Shown: positions 35,577-44,621, counted from the first letter of the stretch. The stretch: DNA of 64,000 bases from Thermomonospora echinospora (GCF_900108175.1 NZ_FNVO01000010.1:1-64000); one strand, 5' to 3'. Numbers and translations: made by a program. The notes: generated from the letters alone by a model not told the origin.

Positions 35577-37034
35577 TCAGTTCGGCCGCAGCACCCGGGT
35601 GGCTCCGGCGATCAGCGCGGTGGCCAGGATCCAGCCGGCGGCGATCAGCCCGTAGGCCAGCCACTGGGTCCAGCCGTCCGGGTTCCACACCTCGCGCTGT
35701 CCGAACGCGCCGAACGGGACGAGCAGGTCCAGGGTGTAGATGAACGAGTGGAAGTCCGGCCGTTCCGTGGGCTGCTTGAGCGGGTGCGGCGGGATGAGCC
35801 CGAACACGACGGTGCCCGCCGTCAGCAGCGCCCCCAGCCAGGCCGCCGCCAGCCACGGCCGGTACCCGTACCCCACGGTGACGTCCAGGAGAGCGCCCCA
35901 GGCGCGCGAGTGCCGGGGCAGCGACCTGCGGCGGGCCCGCTGCTTGTACAGCAGCGCCCGGCGGGCCAGGTGGTCGTTGCCGTCGCGCCGGTACCAGGCC
36001 GCCAGTTGCTCGTACGGCTGGGGGCGGAAGCCTTCGATGTCGCGGCCGACCCAGTCGATGCGCCGGGTCACGCCGCCGCCGCGCAGTGACTCGTACGTCA
36101 GGCCTTGGAGCCGGAGCCGCTCGGGCCAGTGGTCAGGGTTGTCCAGCAGCACGCCGATCTTGGAGTAGGCGAGCGAGACGATGCCCTCGACCGGCACCGA
36201 CGGCGTCAGGATCAGCTCCTCCACCTGCATGTGGCTCAGGTGCAGGCACATCGCGCCGGGGTTGCGCAGCGGTCCGGCCTGGTCGAACGACAGCGTCCCG
36301 TGCACCTGGGCGTTGCGCAGCCGGACCTTGCCCTCGGCGGTGAAGCCGTGGCTCAGCTCGGCGGCGTCCTCGATGAGGATGTTCTGCGCGTCCAGCGCGC
36401 GCCGGCCGGGGTTGCGCAGCGTGGTGCCCTCCATGAACAGCCCGCCGTTCATCCGCGCGCCGACCAGGCGGACCCCGCCGGTGAACTCCGCGTGGCGCAG
36501 GAACGCCCCGGCGTCCACCACCAGCCCGCCGCTGAACAGCGCCCACTGCTCCGGCCCGGACGAGATCACCTTGGTCCTGTTCATCCGCAGGCCACCGGAC
36601 AGCTGGGCGCGGGGCAGCCGCACCGAGCCGTTGATCCGCGAGCCCGACAGGCTCAGATAGCCGTCCGCCCGCAGCCCGCCGCCGTCGAAGCCGGGCATCC
36701 GGCAGTCCGACAGCCGCAACTGGCGGGTCTGCGCGTTGGAGAAGTCCGGCATCTCGTCCAGGACGCAGTGTTCGAGCCGCAGCTCGCACTCGATGACGCC
36801 GCCGGACACGTCCAGGCGGCCGGTGACGTGCGCCCCGCGCAGCCGGACGGCCGGGACGTGGCCGGGGAGCGGCTCGCGGGCGCCCAGCAGCAGCCGGGCG
36901 ATCACCTCCGCGCGTACCGTCCGGTCGGAGCGTCCGGCGCCCAGGTCGACCGTCTCTCCGGTCAGGTAGGCGTTCCAGAGCAGCGCTTCGGGCTCGGTCA
37001 GATCCGGCTCTTCCACCGGGGTGCGCTCCGGCAC
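35577..37034 (-). CDS. Pentapeptide-like beta-helix membrane protein
   Basis: A 485-residue protein starting at GTG 37034, after AAAGGT. Residues of about 60-330 are a chain of short strands in repeating order, such as LRLSDCRMPGFDGGGLRADG and LSLSGSRINGSVRLPRAQLS, as expected for a right-handed quadrilateral beta-helix. Then come a cytoplasmic stretch (AWYRRDGNDHLARRALLYKQ) and two to three transmembrane helices at the end (LAAAWLGALLTAGTVVFGLI and AYGLIAAGWILATALIAGAT). Streptomyces relatives are labelled membrane-associated oxidoreductase, which I cannot support. Confidence 0.75.
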   Translation of the reverse strand: MPERTPVEEPDLTEPEALLWNAYLTGETVDLGAGRSDRTVRAEVIARLLLGAREPLPGHVPAVRLRGAHVTGRLDVSGGVIECELRLEHCVLDEMPDFSNAQTRQLRLSDCRMPGFDGGGLRADGYLSLSGSRINGSVRLPRAQLSGGLRMNRTKVISSGPEQWALFSGGLVVDAGAFLRHAEFTGGVRLVGARMNGGLFMEGTTLRNPGRRALDAQNILIEDAAELSHGFTAEGKVRLRNAQVHGTLSFDQAGPLRNPGAMCLHLSHMQVEELILTPSVPVEGIVSLAYSKIGVLLDNPDHWPERLRLQGLTYESLRGGGVTRRIDWVGRDIEGFRPQPYEQLAAWYRRDGNDHLARRALLYKQRARRRSLPRHSRAWGALLDVTVGYGYRPWLAAAWLGALLTAGTVVFGLIPPHPLKQPTERPDFHSFIYTLDLLVPFGAFGQREVWNPDGWTQWLAYGLIAAGWILATALIAGATRVLRPN

Positions 37035-37114
37035 GTGCGGGACCTTTCGACGTACACGGCACTCCGCCGCACCCCGATCGCCCGGGGTGCGGCGGAGTGG
37101 TCCGGCGGGACGGC

Positions 37115-37900
37115 CTAGAAGAAGCCGCGGCGCCGGGCGGCCTGGTTGAGGTAGCCCTCCAGCTGCTGCTCCCAGTTGGTGTTGTTGACGCTCGCGTAGT
37201 CGACGGTGAACCGGGCGAACGAGTCGTGCCCCTCGGTGAAGACGCCGCCGCGCTTGTCGAGCTCCAGCACGACCTCCATGGACTGCGGGTAGGACACGAA
37301 GGTCACTTCGAGCTGCTTGATGCCGCTGGCGTACTGCGGCGCGGGGTAGAACTCGATCTCCTGGTAGAACGGCAGCTCCTGGTGCACGCCCCAGATGCGG
37401 CCCTTCTCGCAATCGGCGTTGCGGAAGCGGAAGCCGAGGTTGGCGAACGCGACGAGGATGCGCTCCTGGGCGGGCAGCGGGTGCACCGCGATCGGGTCGA
37501 GGTCGGTGGCGTCCACCGCCCGCGCGACCTCCAGCTCGGTGGCGACCCCGACGGTGGTGCCGTGCAGCGGCTGCCCGTACATGTGGGTGAGCGGTGCCTC
37601 CCACGGGATCTGCAGGCTGAACGGGACGGTGTGGCGGGCGCCCGCCTTGAGCTCGAAGGCGTCGGTGAGCCGGATCTTGGCGTACTCCAGGTCGGAGTGG
37701 TACTCGCTGTCGCCGGACTCGACCTCGACCCGGGTCTTCAGCGCGACGGAGACGTACTTGATGTCGGAGTCGTGGTCGCCGCCCAGCAGGTGCACGTCAC
37801 CGGTGATCGTCCCGCCCGGCGTCGTGTTCGGGTTGTGCAGCGTCGTCTCGACGGACGGTCCCCCGACGCCCATCGCCTTCATCAGCTTCTTGAAGACCAA
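37115..37900 (-). CDS. spo0M: Spo0M-family arrestin-like protein
   Basis: A 261-residue protein starting at TTG, 4 bases after GGGAGGAAA. It has the Spo0M pattern: VFKKLMKAMGVGGPSVETTL, GGDHDSDIKYVSVAL, LQIPWEAPLTHMYGQPL and a C-terminal domain ending in NTNWEQQLEGYLNQAARRRG. The family has an arrestin-like two-beta-sandwich fold and affects sporulation in Bacillus; in actinomycetes its role is not settled. It is in the same direction as the beta-helix gene 80 bases downstream, perhaps co-transcribed. Confidence 0.85.
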   Translation of the reverse strand: MVFKKLMKAMGVGGPSVETTLHNPNTTPGGTITGDVHLLGGDHDSDIKYVSVALKTRVEVESGDSEYHSDLEYAKIRLTDAFELKAGARHTVPFSLQIPWEAPLTHMYGQPLHGTTVGVATELEVARAVDATDLDPIAVHPLPAQERILVAFANLGFRFRNADCEKGRIWGVHQELPFYQEIEFYPAPQYASGIKQLEVTFVSYPQSMEVVLELDKRGGVFTEGHDSFARFTVDYASVNNTNWEQQLEGYLNQAARRRGFF

Positions 37901-38056
37901 CGTTTCCTCCCGTTGTGGTGGGCCCCCGGCTCAGGCGGCCGTCTGTGCCATCGTCCCTTAGGCGCAGGTGACGGTCGTTCCGTTCCGGCAAATCGGGCTT
38001 GCCGTGACAGAGACCACATGATGACGCACCAGGTGGGCTGGGGGAAGGCCGGGGTG

Positions 38057-38377
38057 TCAGTGGCCCCCGGCCAGGTTCAGGCCCACGACCCCGAGGATGA
38101 TCATTGCCAGTGCGGCGAGCTTGAGGGGTGAGGCGTCGTCGTGCAGTGCCACCATCCCGACGACGGCGGTGCCCACCGCGCCGATGCCGACCCACACCGC
38201 GTAGGCGGTGCCCACCTCCAGTTCGCGCAGCGCGAGGCTGAGCAGGCCGAAGCTGGCGACGGCGAACACCCCGAAGCCCACCGAGGGCAGCGGCTGGGAG
38301 AAGCCTTTGCTCAGTTTGAGACACAGCGCCATCGCGACCTCGAGCAGGCCGGCGCATACGACGAGGATCCAGGCCAT
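38057..38377 (-). CDS. gdx: SMR-family guanidinium exporter
   Basis: A 106-residue small multidrug resistance protein with four helices. The conserved Glu of helix 1 is in CAGLLEVAMALCLKLS (E13), and GTAYAVWVGIGAVGTAVVGM in helix 3 matches the SugE/Gdx branch, where Gly-Thr-Ala-Tyr-Ala-Val-Trp is diagnostic. Gdx proteins export guanidinium in exchange for protons. The guanidine-III riboswitch just before it (38421-38461) supports the specificity directly. The gene works as a dual-topology dimer in the family. Confidence 0.9.
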   Translation of the reverse strand: MAWILVVCAGLLEVAMALCLKLSKGFSQPLPSVGFGVFAVASFGLLSLALRELEVGTAYAVWVGIGAVGTAVVGMVALHDDASPLKLAALAMIILGVVGLNLAGGH

Positions 38378-38420
38378 GTGCGGCCACCTCCGGACGGTAG
38401 ATCACCTACGGCTGGCAGTC

Positions 38421-38461
38421 GCGTCGTCTTGGCCTGACCGGGTACGGCGCGTCTCGTCCGG
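38421..38461 (-). promoter_or_regulatory. Guanidine-III riboswitch
   Basis: On the minus strand these 41 bases follow the compact pseudoknot of the ykkC-III class from end to end: CCGGACGAG, then GCGCCGTACCCGGTCAGG, then CAAGACG and GC. By memory of the Thermobifida fusca aptamer, four positions differ out of 41. It ends 43 bases before the SMR start codon. Guanidinium binding would free the ribosome site or start codon region. The match is to a published class, so the call is firm. Confidence 0.9.
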
Positions 38462-38761
38462 GCGGCCCGTCACGGGGGCCGCGTCTCCATTGAACACCCT
38501 CGCGCCCGACTCCCTCACGTCGGGTATCACACCGTCTCTACCTGTTCATTGCTAGTCGTCTGGTAGATGCCCGTTCGTGTGGTTGATGCGGTTTTGTGGC
38601 GATGCTCTCGGGTAGTGCGCGGGATACGCGCGGACATATCGGCTGCAGGGTGGACGGAACCGTGAACGGATCGGATCTTCCGCCCGTCCATCGCAGGCCC
38701 GGGACAGGCGGTGGTGGATCGCCGGCCGGACCCGACCGTGTCCGTGCCGCAGGGGGGGGAC

Positions 38762-39481
38762 ATGGCGAACAAGACACAGTTGGCCCTCGCCGTGGGAGCG
38801 GGCTACCTGCTGGGCCGGACCCGCAAACTGCGGTGGGCGCTGACCCTCGCGGGCATCGGGGCGAGCCGGGGGCTGCCCAGGAACTCCAGGTCGCTGACCG
38901 CACAGGGCGCACACCTGGTCGGAACCTCGCCGGAGGTGAAGGAGCTCACCCAGACCCTGCGGGGTCGCCTGACCGAGGCCGGCCGCGCCGCCGCGGTGGC
39001 CGCCGCGAGCAGCCGGCTCGACGAGCTCAGCGACCGGCTGCGCCAGCGGACCGAATCGCTGATCGTCGCGGCCGAGTCCGAGGAGCCCGAGGGTGAGGAG
39101 AAGCCGCGGGAGGACTACGAGGAGGAGACCCGGGACCGGGAGGAGGCCAGGGAACGGCGCGAGCCCGAGGAGACCGGGGAACGGCCGAAGGCCCGGGACC
39201 GGGACCGGGACCGGGAGGAGCCTAGGGGGCGGCGCGAGCCCGAGGAGCCCAGAGGCCGCCGGGAGAGCCGGGACCGGGAGGAGCCGGAGGAGGCCAGGAG
39301 CCGTCGGGAGCCGGAGGAGGCCGAGGAGGCCGAGGAGGCCGAGGAGGCCGGGGAACGGCCGTCGAGGCGGCGGCGTGACGCGGTGCGCGAAGCGGTGGGC
39401 GACAAGCCCGAGAGGCTGCGCCGGGCCGCCGGCGCCGGTGTCTCCGCCGGACGTTCCGCCATCCGGCGGACGCGGGGGTGA
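38762..39481 (+). CDS. gvpY: Gas vesicle accessory protein GvpY-like
   Basis: A 239-residue protein opening the gas vesicle operon. The first 110 residues (MANKTQLALAVGAGYLLGRT, a Gly-rich hydrophobic segment, then helices with SRLDELSDRLRQRTESL) match the protein called GvpY in streptomycete clusters. Residues of about 110-205 are almost only Glu, Arg, Pro and Asp, with runs such as EEAEEAEEAEEAGERPSRRR; the end is basic (RSAIRRTRG). It has a Gly-rich RBS (GGGGGGGAC). A start at 38711 is not supported. Role unknown; amphipathic anchoring is inferred. Confidence 0.7.
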   Translation: MANKTQLALAVGAGYLLGRTRKLRWALTLAGIGASRGLPRNSRSLTAQGAHLVGTSPEVKELTQTLRGRLTEAGRAAAVAAASSRLDELSDRLRQRTESLIVAAESEEPEGEEKPREDYEEETRDREEARERREPEETGERPKARDRDRDREEPRGRREPEEPRGRRESRDREEPEEARSRREPEEAEEAEEAEEAGERPSRRRRDAVREAVGDKPERLRRAAGAGVSAGRSAIRRTRG

Positions 39482-40941
39482 GGCTGATGGTCGCGAAGAC
39501 GCCGATGGCTGCGAAGAAGGTGACCGACTCCGTACAGGAGACCGTGCACAAGTCCGAGGAGACCGTGCGCAAGTCACCGCTCGGCCGGCTCGCCGGGGAA
39601 CTGCCCACCGACCGGCTGAAGGGGGAGATGGAGAACCTGGTCGGCGCGCTGGCCGCCCGGGCGCTGGACTCGATGATCGACAGGGCCGAGGGCACGGCGG
39701 ACCGGCTGATCGAATACGCCGAGAAGGGCGGCGGGCCGGGACTGATGTCCGCGCTGACCGGTGCGCCGGCCCGGGGGGACGGCAAGGCCGGGTCCCCGGT
39801 GCGGTCGCTGCTGGGCTCCGGGCTGGGCGCGGTCGGCGGCAGTGTCAAGGACGCGCTCGGCGGCACGCTCAAGGACGCGCTCGGCGGCAAGCTCGGAGGC
39901 GGCGGCGAGGGCGACGGCCGTGGCGGCGGCCTGCTCGGGAAAGTGAAGGGCGGCGCCGTCAAGGGCGCGCTCGGCGGCGCTATCAAGGGCCTGTTCAAGG
40001 GCCTGCGCGGCAAGTCCGGCAAGCTCAAGGTCACCAACATCATCGAGACGATCGACGTCGGGGTGCCGGTCCGGCTGGCCTACGACCAGTGGACCTCGTT
40101 CCCGCAGTGGCCGAGCTTCACCAAGAAGGTGGAGAACGTCGACCGCGTCGCCGACGACAAGCTGGCCTGGAAGGCGCAGATCTTCTGGTCCCACCGGGAC
40201 TGGGAGTCCACGATCATCGAGCAGGTCCCGGACCGGCGCATCGTCTGGCGTTCCAAGGGCGCCAAGGGACACGTCGACGGCGCGGTGACCTTCCACGAGA
40301 TCGGCCCCGAACTGACCCGCATCCTGCTGGTGCTGGAGTACCACCCGCGGGGGCTCTTCGAGCACACCGGCAACCTGTGGCGGGCCCAGGGCCGGCGGGC
40401 GCGGCTGGAGTTCAAGCACTTCCGGCGGCACGTGATGACCAACACCATCCTGCACCCGGAGGACGTCGACGGCTGGCGCGGCGTGATCCACGACGGCGAG
40501 GTGGTCAAGGACCACGAGACCGCCGTGCGCGAGGAGGAGGAGCGCGAGGAGCGCGAGGAGCGGGCCGGCGCGGAGGAACGCGAGGAGCGTGAGGAGCGGG
40601 CCGGCGCGGAGGAACGTCCGTCCGCCGCGCGGGCCGAGCCCGCGGAGCGGCGGCGGCCGGAGGCCGCCGAGGAGGAGCCCGAGGAAGAGGAGGAGTTCGA
40701 AGAGGAGGAGCCCGAGGCCGAAGCCGAAGAAGAGGAAGAGCCCGAGGCCGAAGAGGAAGAGCCCGAAGAAGAACCCGAGGAACGAGAAGAGCCCGAGGAA
40801 CGCGAGCCCAGGGGTGCGCGGGAAGAGGAGGAAGAAGAGATGAGGCCCAGAAGGGTGCGACGGCCGGTCATCCGGCGCGGCGGACGACCGGTCGGCACGG
40901 CCGGTGAACGCCGGATCCGGCGGGGACGGGGGGCCGAGTGA
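39478..40941 (+). CDS. gvpZ: GvpZ-like SRPBCC protein with acidic tail
   Basis: A 487-residue protein. Its N-terminal 170 residues are basic and rich in Gly, Lys and Leu ([19 protein letters not shown]). An SRPBCC/START-like domain follows at about 180-340: [60 protein letters not shown]. From about 350 to 460 it is nearly all Glu and Pro, then [15 protein letters not shown]. The GTG at 39478 overlaps gvpY's stop (GTGA); ATG 39487 is the other choice. GvpZ is usual in actinomycete clusters but has no proven role. Confidence 0.75.
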   Translation: MRLMVAKTPMAAKKVTDSVQETVHKSEETVRKSPLGRLAGELPTDRLKGEMENLVGALAARALDSMIDRAEGTADRLIEYAEKGGGPGLMSALTGAPARGDGKAGSPVRSLLGSGLGAVGGSVKDALGGTLKDALGGKLGGGGEGDGRGGGLLGKVKGGAVKGALGGAIKGLFKGLRGKSGKLKVTNIIETIDVGVPVRLAYDQWTSFPQWPSFTKKVENVDRVADDKLAWKAQIFWSHRDWESTIIEQVPDRRIVWRSKGAKGHVDGAVTFHEIGPELTRILLVLEYHPRGLFEHTGNLWRAQGRRARLEFKHFRRHVMTNTILHPEDVDGWRGVIHDGEVVKDHETAVREEEEREEREERAGAEEREEREERAGAEERPSAARAEPAERRRPEAAEEEPEEEEEFEEEEPEAEAEEEEEPEAEEEEPEEEPEEREEPEEREPRGAREEEEEEMRPRRVRRPVIRRGGRPVGTAGERRIRRGRGAE

Positions 40942-41363
40942 TGACCGTCGTCCAACCACCCGGCGGCGGCCGCGGCGGCCCCGGGGCCGGAGGGCTCGCC
41001 GACGTCATCGACACCATTCTCGACAAGGGCCTGGTGATCGACGCCTATGTGAGCGTCTCCCTGCTCGGTATCCAGTTGCTGACGATCAACGCCCGTGTCG
41101 TGGTGGCCAGCGTGGAGACCTACCTGCAGTTCGCGGAGGCCACCAACCGGCTGGACCTGTCGGCCCAGGAGAAGCCCGGAGTGGGGGATCTGGTGGGCGG
41201 GCTGCTGCCCGGCGGATCCGCCAAGTCCGACGAAGTGAGCGCCGCCGACCTGCAGGCCCTCCAGGCGGCCGACGAGGAACGCGAGCCCGAGTTGGTCCGG
41301 GCCGAACGTGACGAGGCCCCCGAGCCCCGGCCCCGCCGCCGGCGTGCCGACCGAGAGGAGTGA
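40941..41363 (+). CDS. gvpA: Gas vesicle structural protein GvpA
   Basis: A 140-residue protein that forms the ribbed shell. The GvpA core is at about residues 18-75: [55 protein letters not shown]. The N-terminus [10 protein letters not shown] and a charged C-terminal tail of 65 residues are like streptomycete GvpA, which is longer than the 70-residue cyanobacterial form. Its ATG shares one base with gvpZ's stop (TGATG). The operon also has the GvpA-fold paralogues gvpJ and gvpS. Confidence 0.88.
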   Translation: MTVVQPPGGGRGGPGAGGLADVIDTILDKGLVIDAYVSVSLLGIQLLTINARVVVASVETYLQFAEATNRLDLSAQEKPGVGDLVGGLLPGGSAKSDEVSAADLQALQAADEEREPELVRAERDEAPEPRPRRRRADREE

Positions 41364-41364
41364 G

Positions 41365-42156
41365 ATGACGACGTCTTCCCCGCAGGCGTCCGAGGCCGTG
41401 CGGGACGCGACGAGCACGGCCTGGTACGTGTACGGCATCGTGCCCGCGGACGTGGAGACCGCCGAGGAGGCGCGCGGTGTGGACGAGCGCGCGGTGGAGG
41501 TGATCCGGTACGGCGAGATCGCCGCACTGGTGAGCGAGGTCGACCCGCAGGTCCCGCTCGGCAGGCCCGCCGACCTGCTCGCCCACCAGCAACTGCTGGA
41601 CGACGCCGCGGCCGAGGCGCCCGTGCTGCCCATGCGCTTCGGCGCGGTCCTGACGACCGAGCAGGCGGTGGTCGAGGACCTGCTGGCGCCCAACCACGAC
41701 GGGTTCGCCGCCGCACTGGCCGACCTGGAGGGACGGGTCGAGTACGTGGTGCGGGGCCGGTACGTCGAGCGCGTGATCCTGACCGAGGTGATCGAGGAGA
41801 ACCCCGAGGCGGCCGGGTTGCGCGAGCAGATCCGGGGACTGCCAGAGGAGCAGACCCGCCAGGCCCGGGTACGCCTCGGAGAGCTCATCTACCAGGGCAT
41901 CGAGGCCAAACGCCAGGCCGACACCCAGAAGCTGATCCAGAACCTGGCCCCGTACTGCGTCGCGAACGCCGTACGGGAGCCGACACATCAACTGGACGCC
42001 GTGCACGTGGCCTTCCTGGTCGAGGACGCGCAGCGTCCGGAGTTCGAGGAAGCGGTGGCGAAGGCCGCCGGGGACGGGAAGGGCCGCGCCGACCTGCGGC
42101 TGCAGGGCCCCATCGCCCCGTGGGACTTTGTCATCACACCGGGAGGCGGGGGGTGA
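41365..42156 (+). CDS. gvpF: Gas vesicle protein GvpF
   Basis: A 263-residue GvpL/GvpF-family protein. The opening TAWYVYGIVPADVETAEEAR and the later LPMRFGAVLTTEQAVVEDLL, VEYVVRGRYVERVILTEVIE and DAVHVAFLVEDAQRPEFEEA are typical of the two-domain fold. GvpF contacts GvpA and helps nucleate the vesicle. The ATG follows GAGAGGAG, one base after gvpA's stop. A second family member, gvpL, is at 43507. Confidence 0.88.
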   Translation: MTTSSPQASEAVRDATSTAWYVYGIVPADVETAEEARGVDERAVEVIRYGEIAALVSEVDPQVPLGRPADLLAHQQLLDDAAAEAPVLPMRFGAVLTTEQAVVEDLLAPNHDGFAAALADLEGRVEYVVRGRYVERVILTEVIEENPEAAGLREQIRGLPEEQTRQARVRLGELIYQGIEAKRQADTQKLIQNLAPYCVANAVREPTHQLDAVHVAFLVEDAQRPEFEEAVAKAAGDGKGRADLRLQGPIAPWDFVITPGGGG

Positions 42157-42163
42157 GCCCGAC

Positions 42164-42406
42164 ATGAATCTGCTGTCACCGCTGTGGAAGTTCCCGTTCT
42201 TGCCCGTCCAGGGGCTGGTCAAGATCGCGGAGCTACTGCAGGAGGAGGCCGACCGGCGGACGCGGCAGCCGGCGGCGCTCCGGCAGCGGCTGGAGGAACT
42301 GCAGGAGGCCCGCGCGTCCGGCCTGATCTCCGAAGAGGAGGAGGCACGGGCGACGGAGGAGCTCTTCGGCGAGGTGTTCGGAGTACCGCCCACCACGAAC
42401 CGTTAG
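42164..42406 (+). CDS. gvpG: Gas vesicle protein GvpG
   Basis: An 80-residue GvpG: MNLLSPLWKFPFLPVQGLVK with the usual FPxxPVxGxxWL-like stretch, then a helix EEADRRTRQPAALRQRLEEL and LISEEEEARATEELFGEVFG. GvpG is a small essential factor, probably a chaperone partner in shell assembly. Seven bases after gvpF, with GGAGGCGGGGGG just before the ATG. Confidence 0.85.
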   Translation: MNLLSPLWKFPFLPVQGLVKIAELLQEEADRRTRQPAALRQRLEELQEARASGLISEEEEARATEELFGEVFGVPPTTNR

Positions 42407-42435
42407 CAGCGCCAACGCACTGACCGGGGGGGAAC

Positions 42436-42789
42436 GTGCGTACCGACCACAGGGCTGAGACCAGCGAGCACGAGGATCGTGCCGACGACCGCAAGGACAG
42501 GCCGCAGCAGGGTCGGCCCGAGGAGCTGTCGGTGGCCGAGGCCGCCAAGGCCGGCGCCCGGCAGATCGCCGACATCACCTCCAAGATCTCCGAGGGCGTC
42601 GTCTCGGTCGAGCCGTCCGAGGACGGCTGGATCGTCGAGGTGGAGATGCTGGAGGACCGGCACGTTCCCTCCTCCTCCGACGTCCTCGGGATCTACGAGA
42701 TCGAGCTGGACCTGGACGGAACGCTGGTGGCCTACCGCAGGACGCGGCGTTACCTGCGGGGCAAGGGCAGCGCCGGGGAGGGGGCGTGA
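42436..42789 (+). CDS. gvpO: Gas vesicle protein GvpO
   Basis: A 117-residue GvpO starting at GTG after GGGGGGGAAC. A polar N-terminus of 30 residues, then the family core: SVAEAAKAGARQIADITSKI, VSVEPSEDGWIVEVEMLED and VLGIYEIELDLDGTLVAYRR with TRRYLRG. In haloarchaea GvpO affects gas vesicle yield. In streptomycetes gvpO opens the cluster; here it stands sixth, between gvpG and gvpJ. Its stop overlaps the gvpJ start (TGATG). Confidence 0.88.
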   Translation: MRTDHRAETSEHEDRADDRKDRPQQGRPEELSVAEAAKAGARQIADITSKISEGVVSVEPSEDGWIVEVEMLEDRHVPSSSDVLGIYEIELDLDGTLVAYRRTRRYLRGKGSAGEGA

Positions 42790-43514
42790 TGCGTGGACGA
42801 CCGAGCCAGGGATCCGTGGTCCCGTCCTCGTCCTACTACGGCGGGGGCGTCTCCCATCGGGAGCCGGCCAACCTCGGCGACATCCTGGAACGGGTGCTCG
42901 ACAAGGGCATCGTCATCGCGGGCGACATCCGGGTGAACCTGCTCGACATCGAGCTGCTGACCATCAAGCTGCGGTTGCTGATCGTCTCCGTGGAGACCGC
43001 CAAGGAGCTGGGGATCGACTGGTGGGAGCACGATCCCTGGCTCAGCGGCAAGCAGCGGTCGCTGGAGGAGGAGAATCGGCGGCTGCGCCGGCGGCTCGCC
43101 GCCGTGGAGGACGGGGAACGCGAGGACCTGGAGTTGCGGCCGCCGCGCCGGCAACCGGCCGAGGAACGCGGGATCGAGTCGGAGGACTACCTGGCCGAGT
43201 CGGAGGACCGCCGGGCCAGGTCGCGGCCCTACCGGACCGAGCCGGAAGACCCCCGGGCCAGGTCGGAGGACTACTGGGCCGATCCGGAGGACTACTGGGC
43301 CGAGCGTGAGCGTCGCCGCGCCGGGCCGGAGACCCGCCGGGCCGGGGCGCAGGACTATCGGGACGGGCCGGAGAACTATCAACCCAGGTCGCGGGACCGC
43401 CGGGCCGAGCAGGAGGACTACCGGGCCGAGCCGCAGGGCCGGCGGGGCGGGGCGAGGGACGACTGGGCCGAGCAGGAGGGCTACCGCTCCAGGTCGGAGG
43501 GCCGCCGTGACTGA
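42789..43514 (+). CDS. gvpJ: Gas vesicle protein GvpJ with long charged tail
   Basis: A 241-residue GvpA-fold protein. Core at about 17-85: EPANLGDILERVLDKGIVIA, GDIRVNLLDIELLTIKLRLL, IVSVETAKELGIDWWEHDPW. The WWEHDPW end marks GvpJ/M rather than GvpA. From about residue 100 on there are 140 residues of irregular repeats with DYxAEPExRRA-like units (for example SEDYWADPEDYWAERERRRA). GvpJ helps build the conical tips. ATG 42789 overlaps gvpO; the end overlaps gvpL by eight bases. Confidence 0.85.
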   Translation: MRGRPSQGSVVPSSSYYGGGVSHREPANLGDILERVLDKGIVIAGDIRVNLLDIELLTIKLRLLIVSVETAKELGIDWWEHDPWLSGKQRSLEEENRRLRRRLAAVEDGEREDLELRPPRRQPAEERGIESEDYLAESEDRRARSRPYRTEPEDPRARSEDYWADPEDYWAERERRRAGPETRRAGAQDYRDGPENYQPRSRDRRAEQEDYRAEPQGRRGGARDDWAEQEGYRSRSEGRRD

Positions 43515-44373
43515 CACCGGGACCTACCTGTACGCCATCGCGCGGAGCACCGGTGAGAACCCGGCCGAAGGTCTGTCGGGTGTCGGCGGGACGCCGGTGC
43601 GGACGGTCGAGCGCGGCGGGCTGACCGGCATCGTCAGCACGGTGCCCCTGGACGAGTTCGGCGAGCGGGCGCTGCGGCGCAACCTGGAGGACCTCCGCTG
43701 GCTGGAGACGACGGCCCGCGCCCACCATCAGGTGGTCGACGCGGTGGTGCGGCGGGTCACCGCCGCGCCGGTGCGGCTGGTGACCGTCTACCGGGGCGAC
43801 GAGCAGGTGCGCGACCTGCTGGAACGGCGCCGCGAGGAGTTCACCGAGATGCTCGACATGGTGACCGGCCGGCGGGAGTGGGGGGTCAAGGTCTACGTGG
43901 ATCCCCAGGTGGCCGCCCGATCCTCTCCCTCGGACGCCGCCGGGGGCGCCTCGGCGGGGCGCCGGTCGTCGGGCGCGGCGTACCTGGAACGCCGCCGGAC
44001 GGACCTGCGCACCCGTGAACAGTCGATGCGCCGGGCACTGTCGCAGGCCGAACAGGTGGACGAGGCCCTGGCCACCATCGCCGTGGCGAGCCGGCGACAC
44101 CGCCCCCAGGACCCCCAACTGTCCGGCCGGCAGGAATGGATGGTGCTCAACGGCGCCTACCTGGTCGACGACGAACGCGGCGGCGAGTTCGCGTCCGTCG
44201 CCGGATCCCTGCGCACGCCGGAGATCGACGTCGAGCTCACCGGCCCCTGGGCGCCGTACTCCTTCACGATCCTGGAATCCGGCGAATCCGGCGAATCCGG
44301 CGAGCCTGGGGAGCCCGGGGAGCCGGGCGGCCCCGGCCGGACCGGCGGACCGGACGAGCGGGCGCCGCGATGA
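43507..44373 (+). CDS. gvpL: Gas vesicle protein GvpL with collagen-like tail
   Basis: A 288-residue GvpL/GvpF-family protein from GTG 43507. It opens TDTGTYLYAIARSTGENPAE and has APVRLVTVYRGDEQVRDLLE and WGVKVYVDPQVAA; the second half has EWMVLNGAYLVDDERGGEFA and LTGPWAPYSFTILES. After that it ends in a Gly-x-y run (GESGESGEPGEPGEPGGPG) of the collagen type, then a short basic end. GvpL is thought to link other Gvp proteins during assembly. Overlaps gvpJ by eight bases and gvpS by four. Confidence 0.87.
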   Translation: MTDTGTYLYAIARSTGENPAEGLSGVGGTPVRTVERGGLTGIVSTVPLDEFGERALRRNLEDLRWLETTARAHHQVVDAVVRRVTAAPVRLVTVYRGDEQVRDLLERRREEFTEMLDMVTGRREWGVKVYVDPQVAARSSPSDAAGGASAGRRSSGAAYLERRRTDLRTREQSMRRALSQAEQVDEALATIAVASRRHRPQDPQLSGRQEWMVLNGAYLVDDERGGEFASVAGSLRTPEIDVELTGPWAPYSFTILESGESGESGEPGEPGEPGGPGRTGGPDERAPR

Positions 44374-44621
44374 CGGTCGGCTACTCGCGAGGCCGTGAAC
44401 TGGCGGCCGAGGGCCGCCTGCCCGCCGAGCGCGCCTCACTGGTCGATCTGCTCGACCGCCTGCTGGCCGGCGGGGTGGTCCTCCAGGGCGACCTGACCCT
44501 GTCCATCGCCGACATCGACCTGGTACGGATCTCGCTGCGGGTACTGATCGCCTCGGTCGGCGAAGGCGGAACCGTGGGCCTGCCACCGTCCCGCCCCGAA
44601 CGCCCCGGATGGCAACCATGA
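44370..44621 (+). CDS. gvpS: Gas vesicle protein GvpS (GvpA-fold)
   Basis: An 83-residue protein with the GvpA fold: ASLVDLLDRLLAGGVVLQGD, LTLSIADIDLVRISLRVLIA, SVGEGG. It lacks the long tails of its paralogues. Order J-L-S-K is as in streptomycetes, hence the name. It probably joins the shell as a minor or tip component. It overlaps gvpL at ATGA, and its own stop overlaps the gvpK start in the same way. Confidence 0.85.
   Translation: MTVGYSRGRELAAEGRLPAERASLVDLLDRLLAGGVVLQGDLTLSIADIDLVRISLRVLIASVGEGGTVGLPPSRPERPGWQP

Noticed and set aside
38711-38761. Earlier start of gvpY
   Set aside because: A purine-rich ribosome site precedes the ATG at 38762, and the extra 17 residues are not in related proteins.
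39574-40959. Long minus-strand frame with leucine- and proline-rich repeats opposite gvpZ
   Set aside because: It is the reverse reading of the Glu-rich tail and of the SRPBCC domain.
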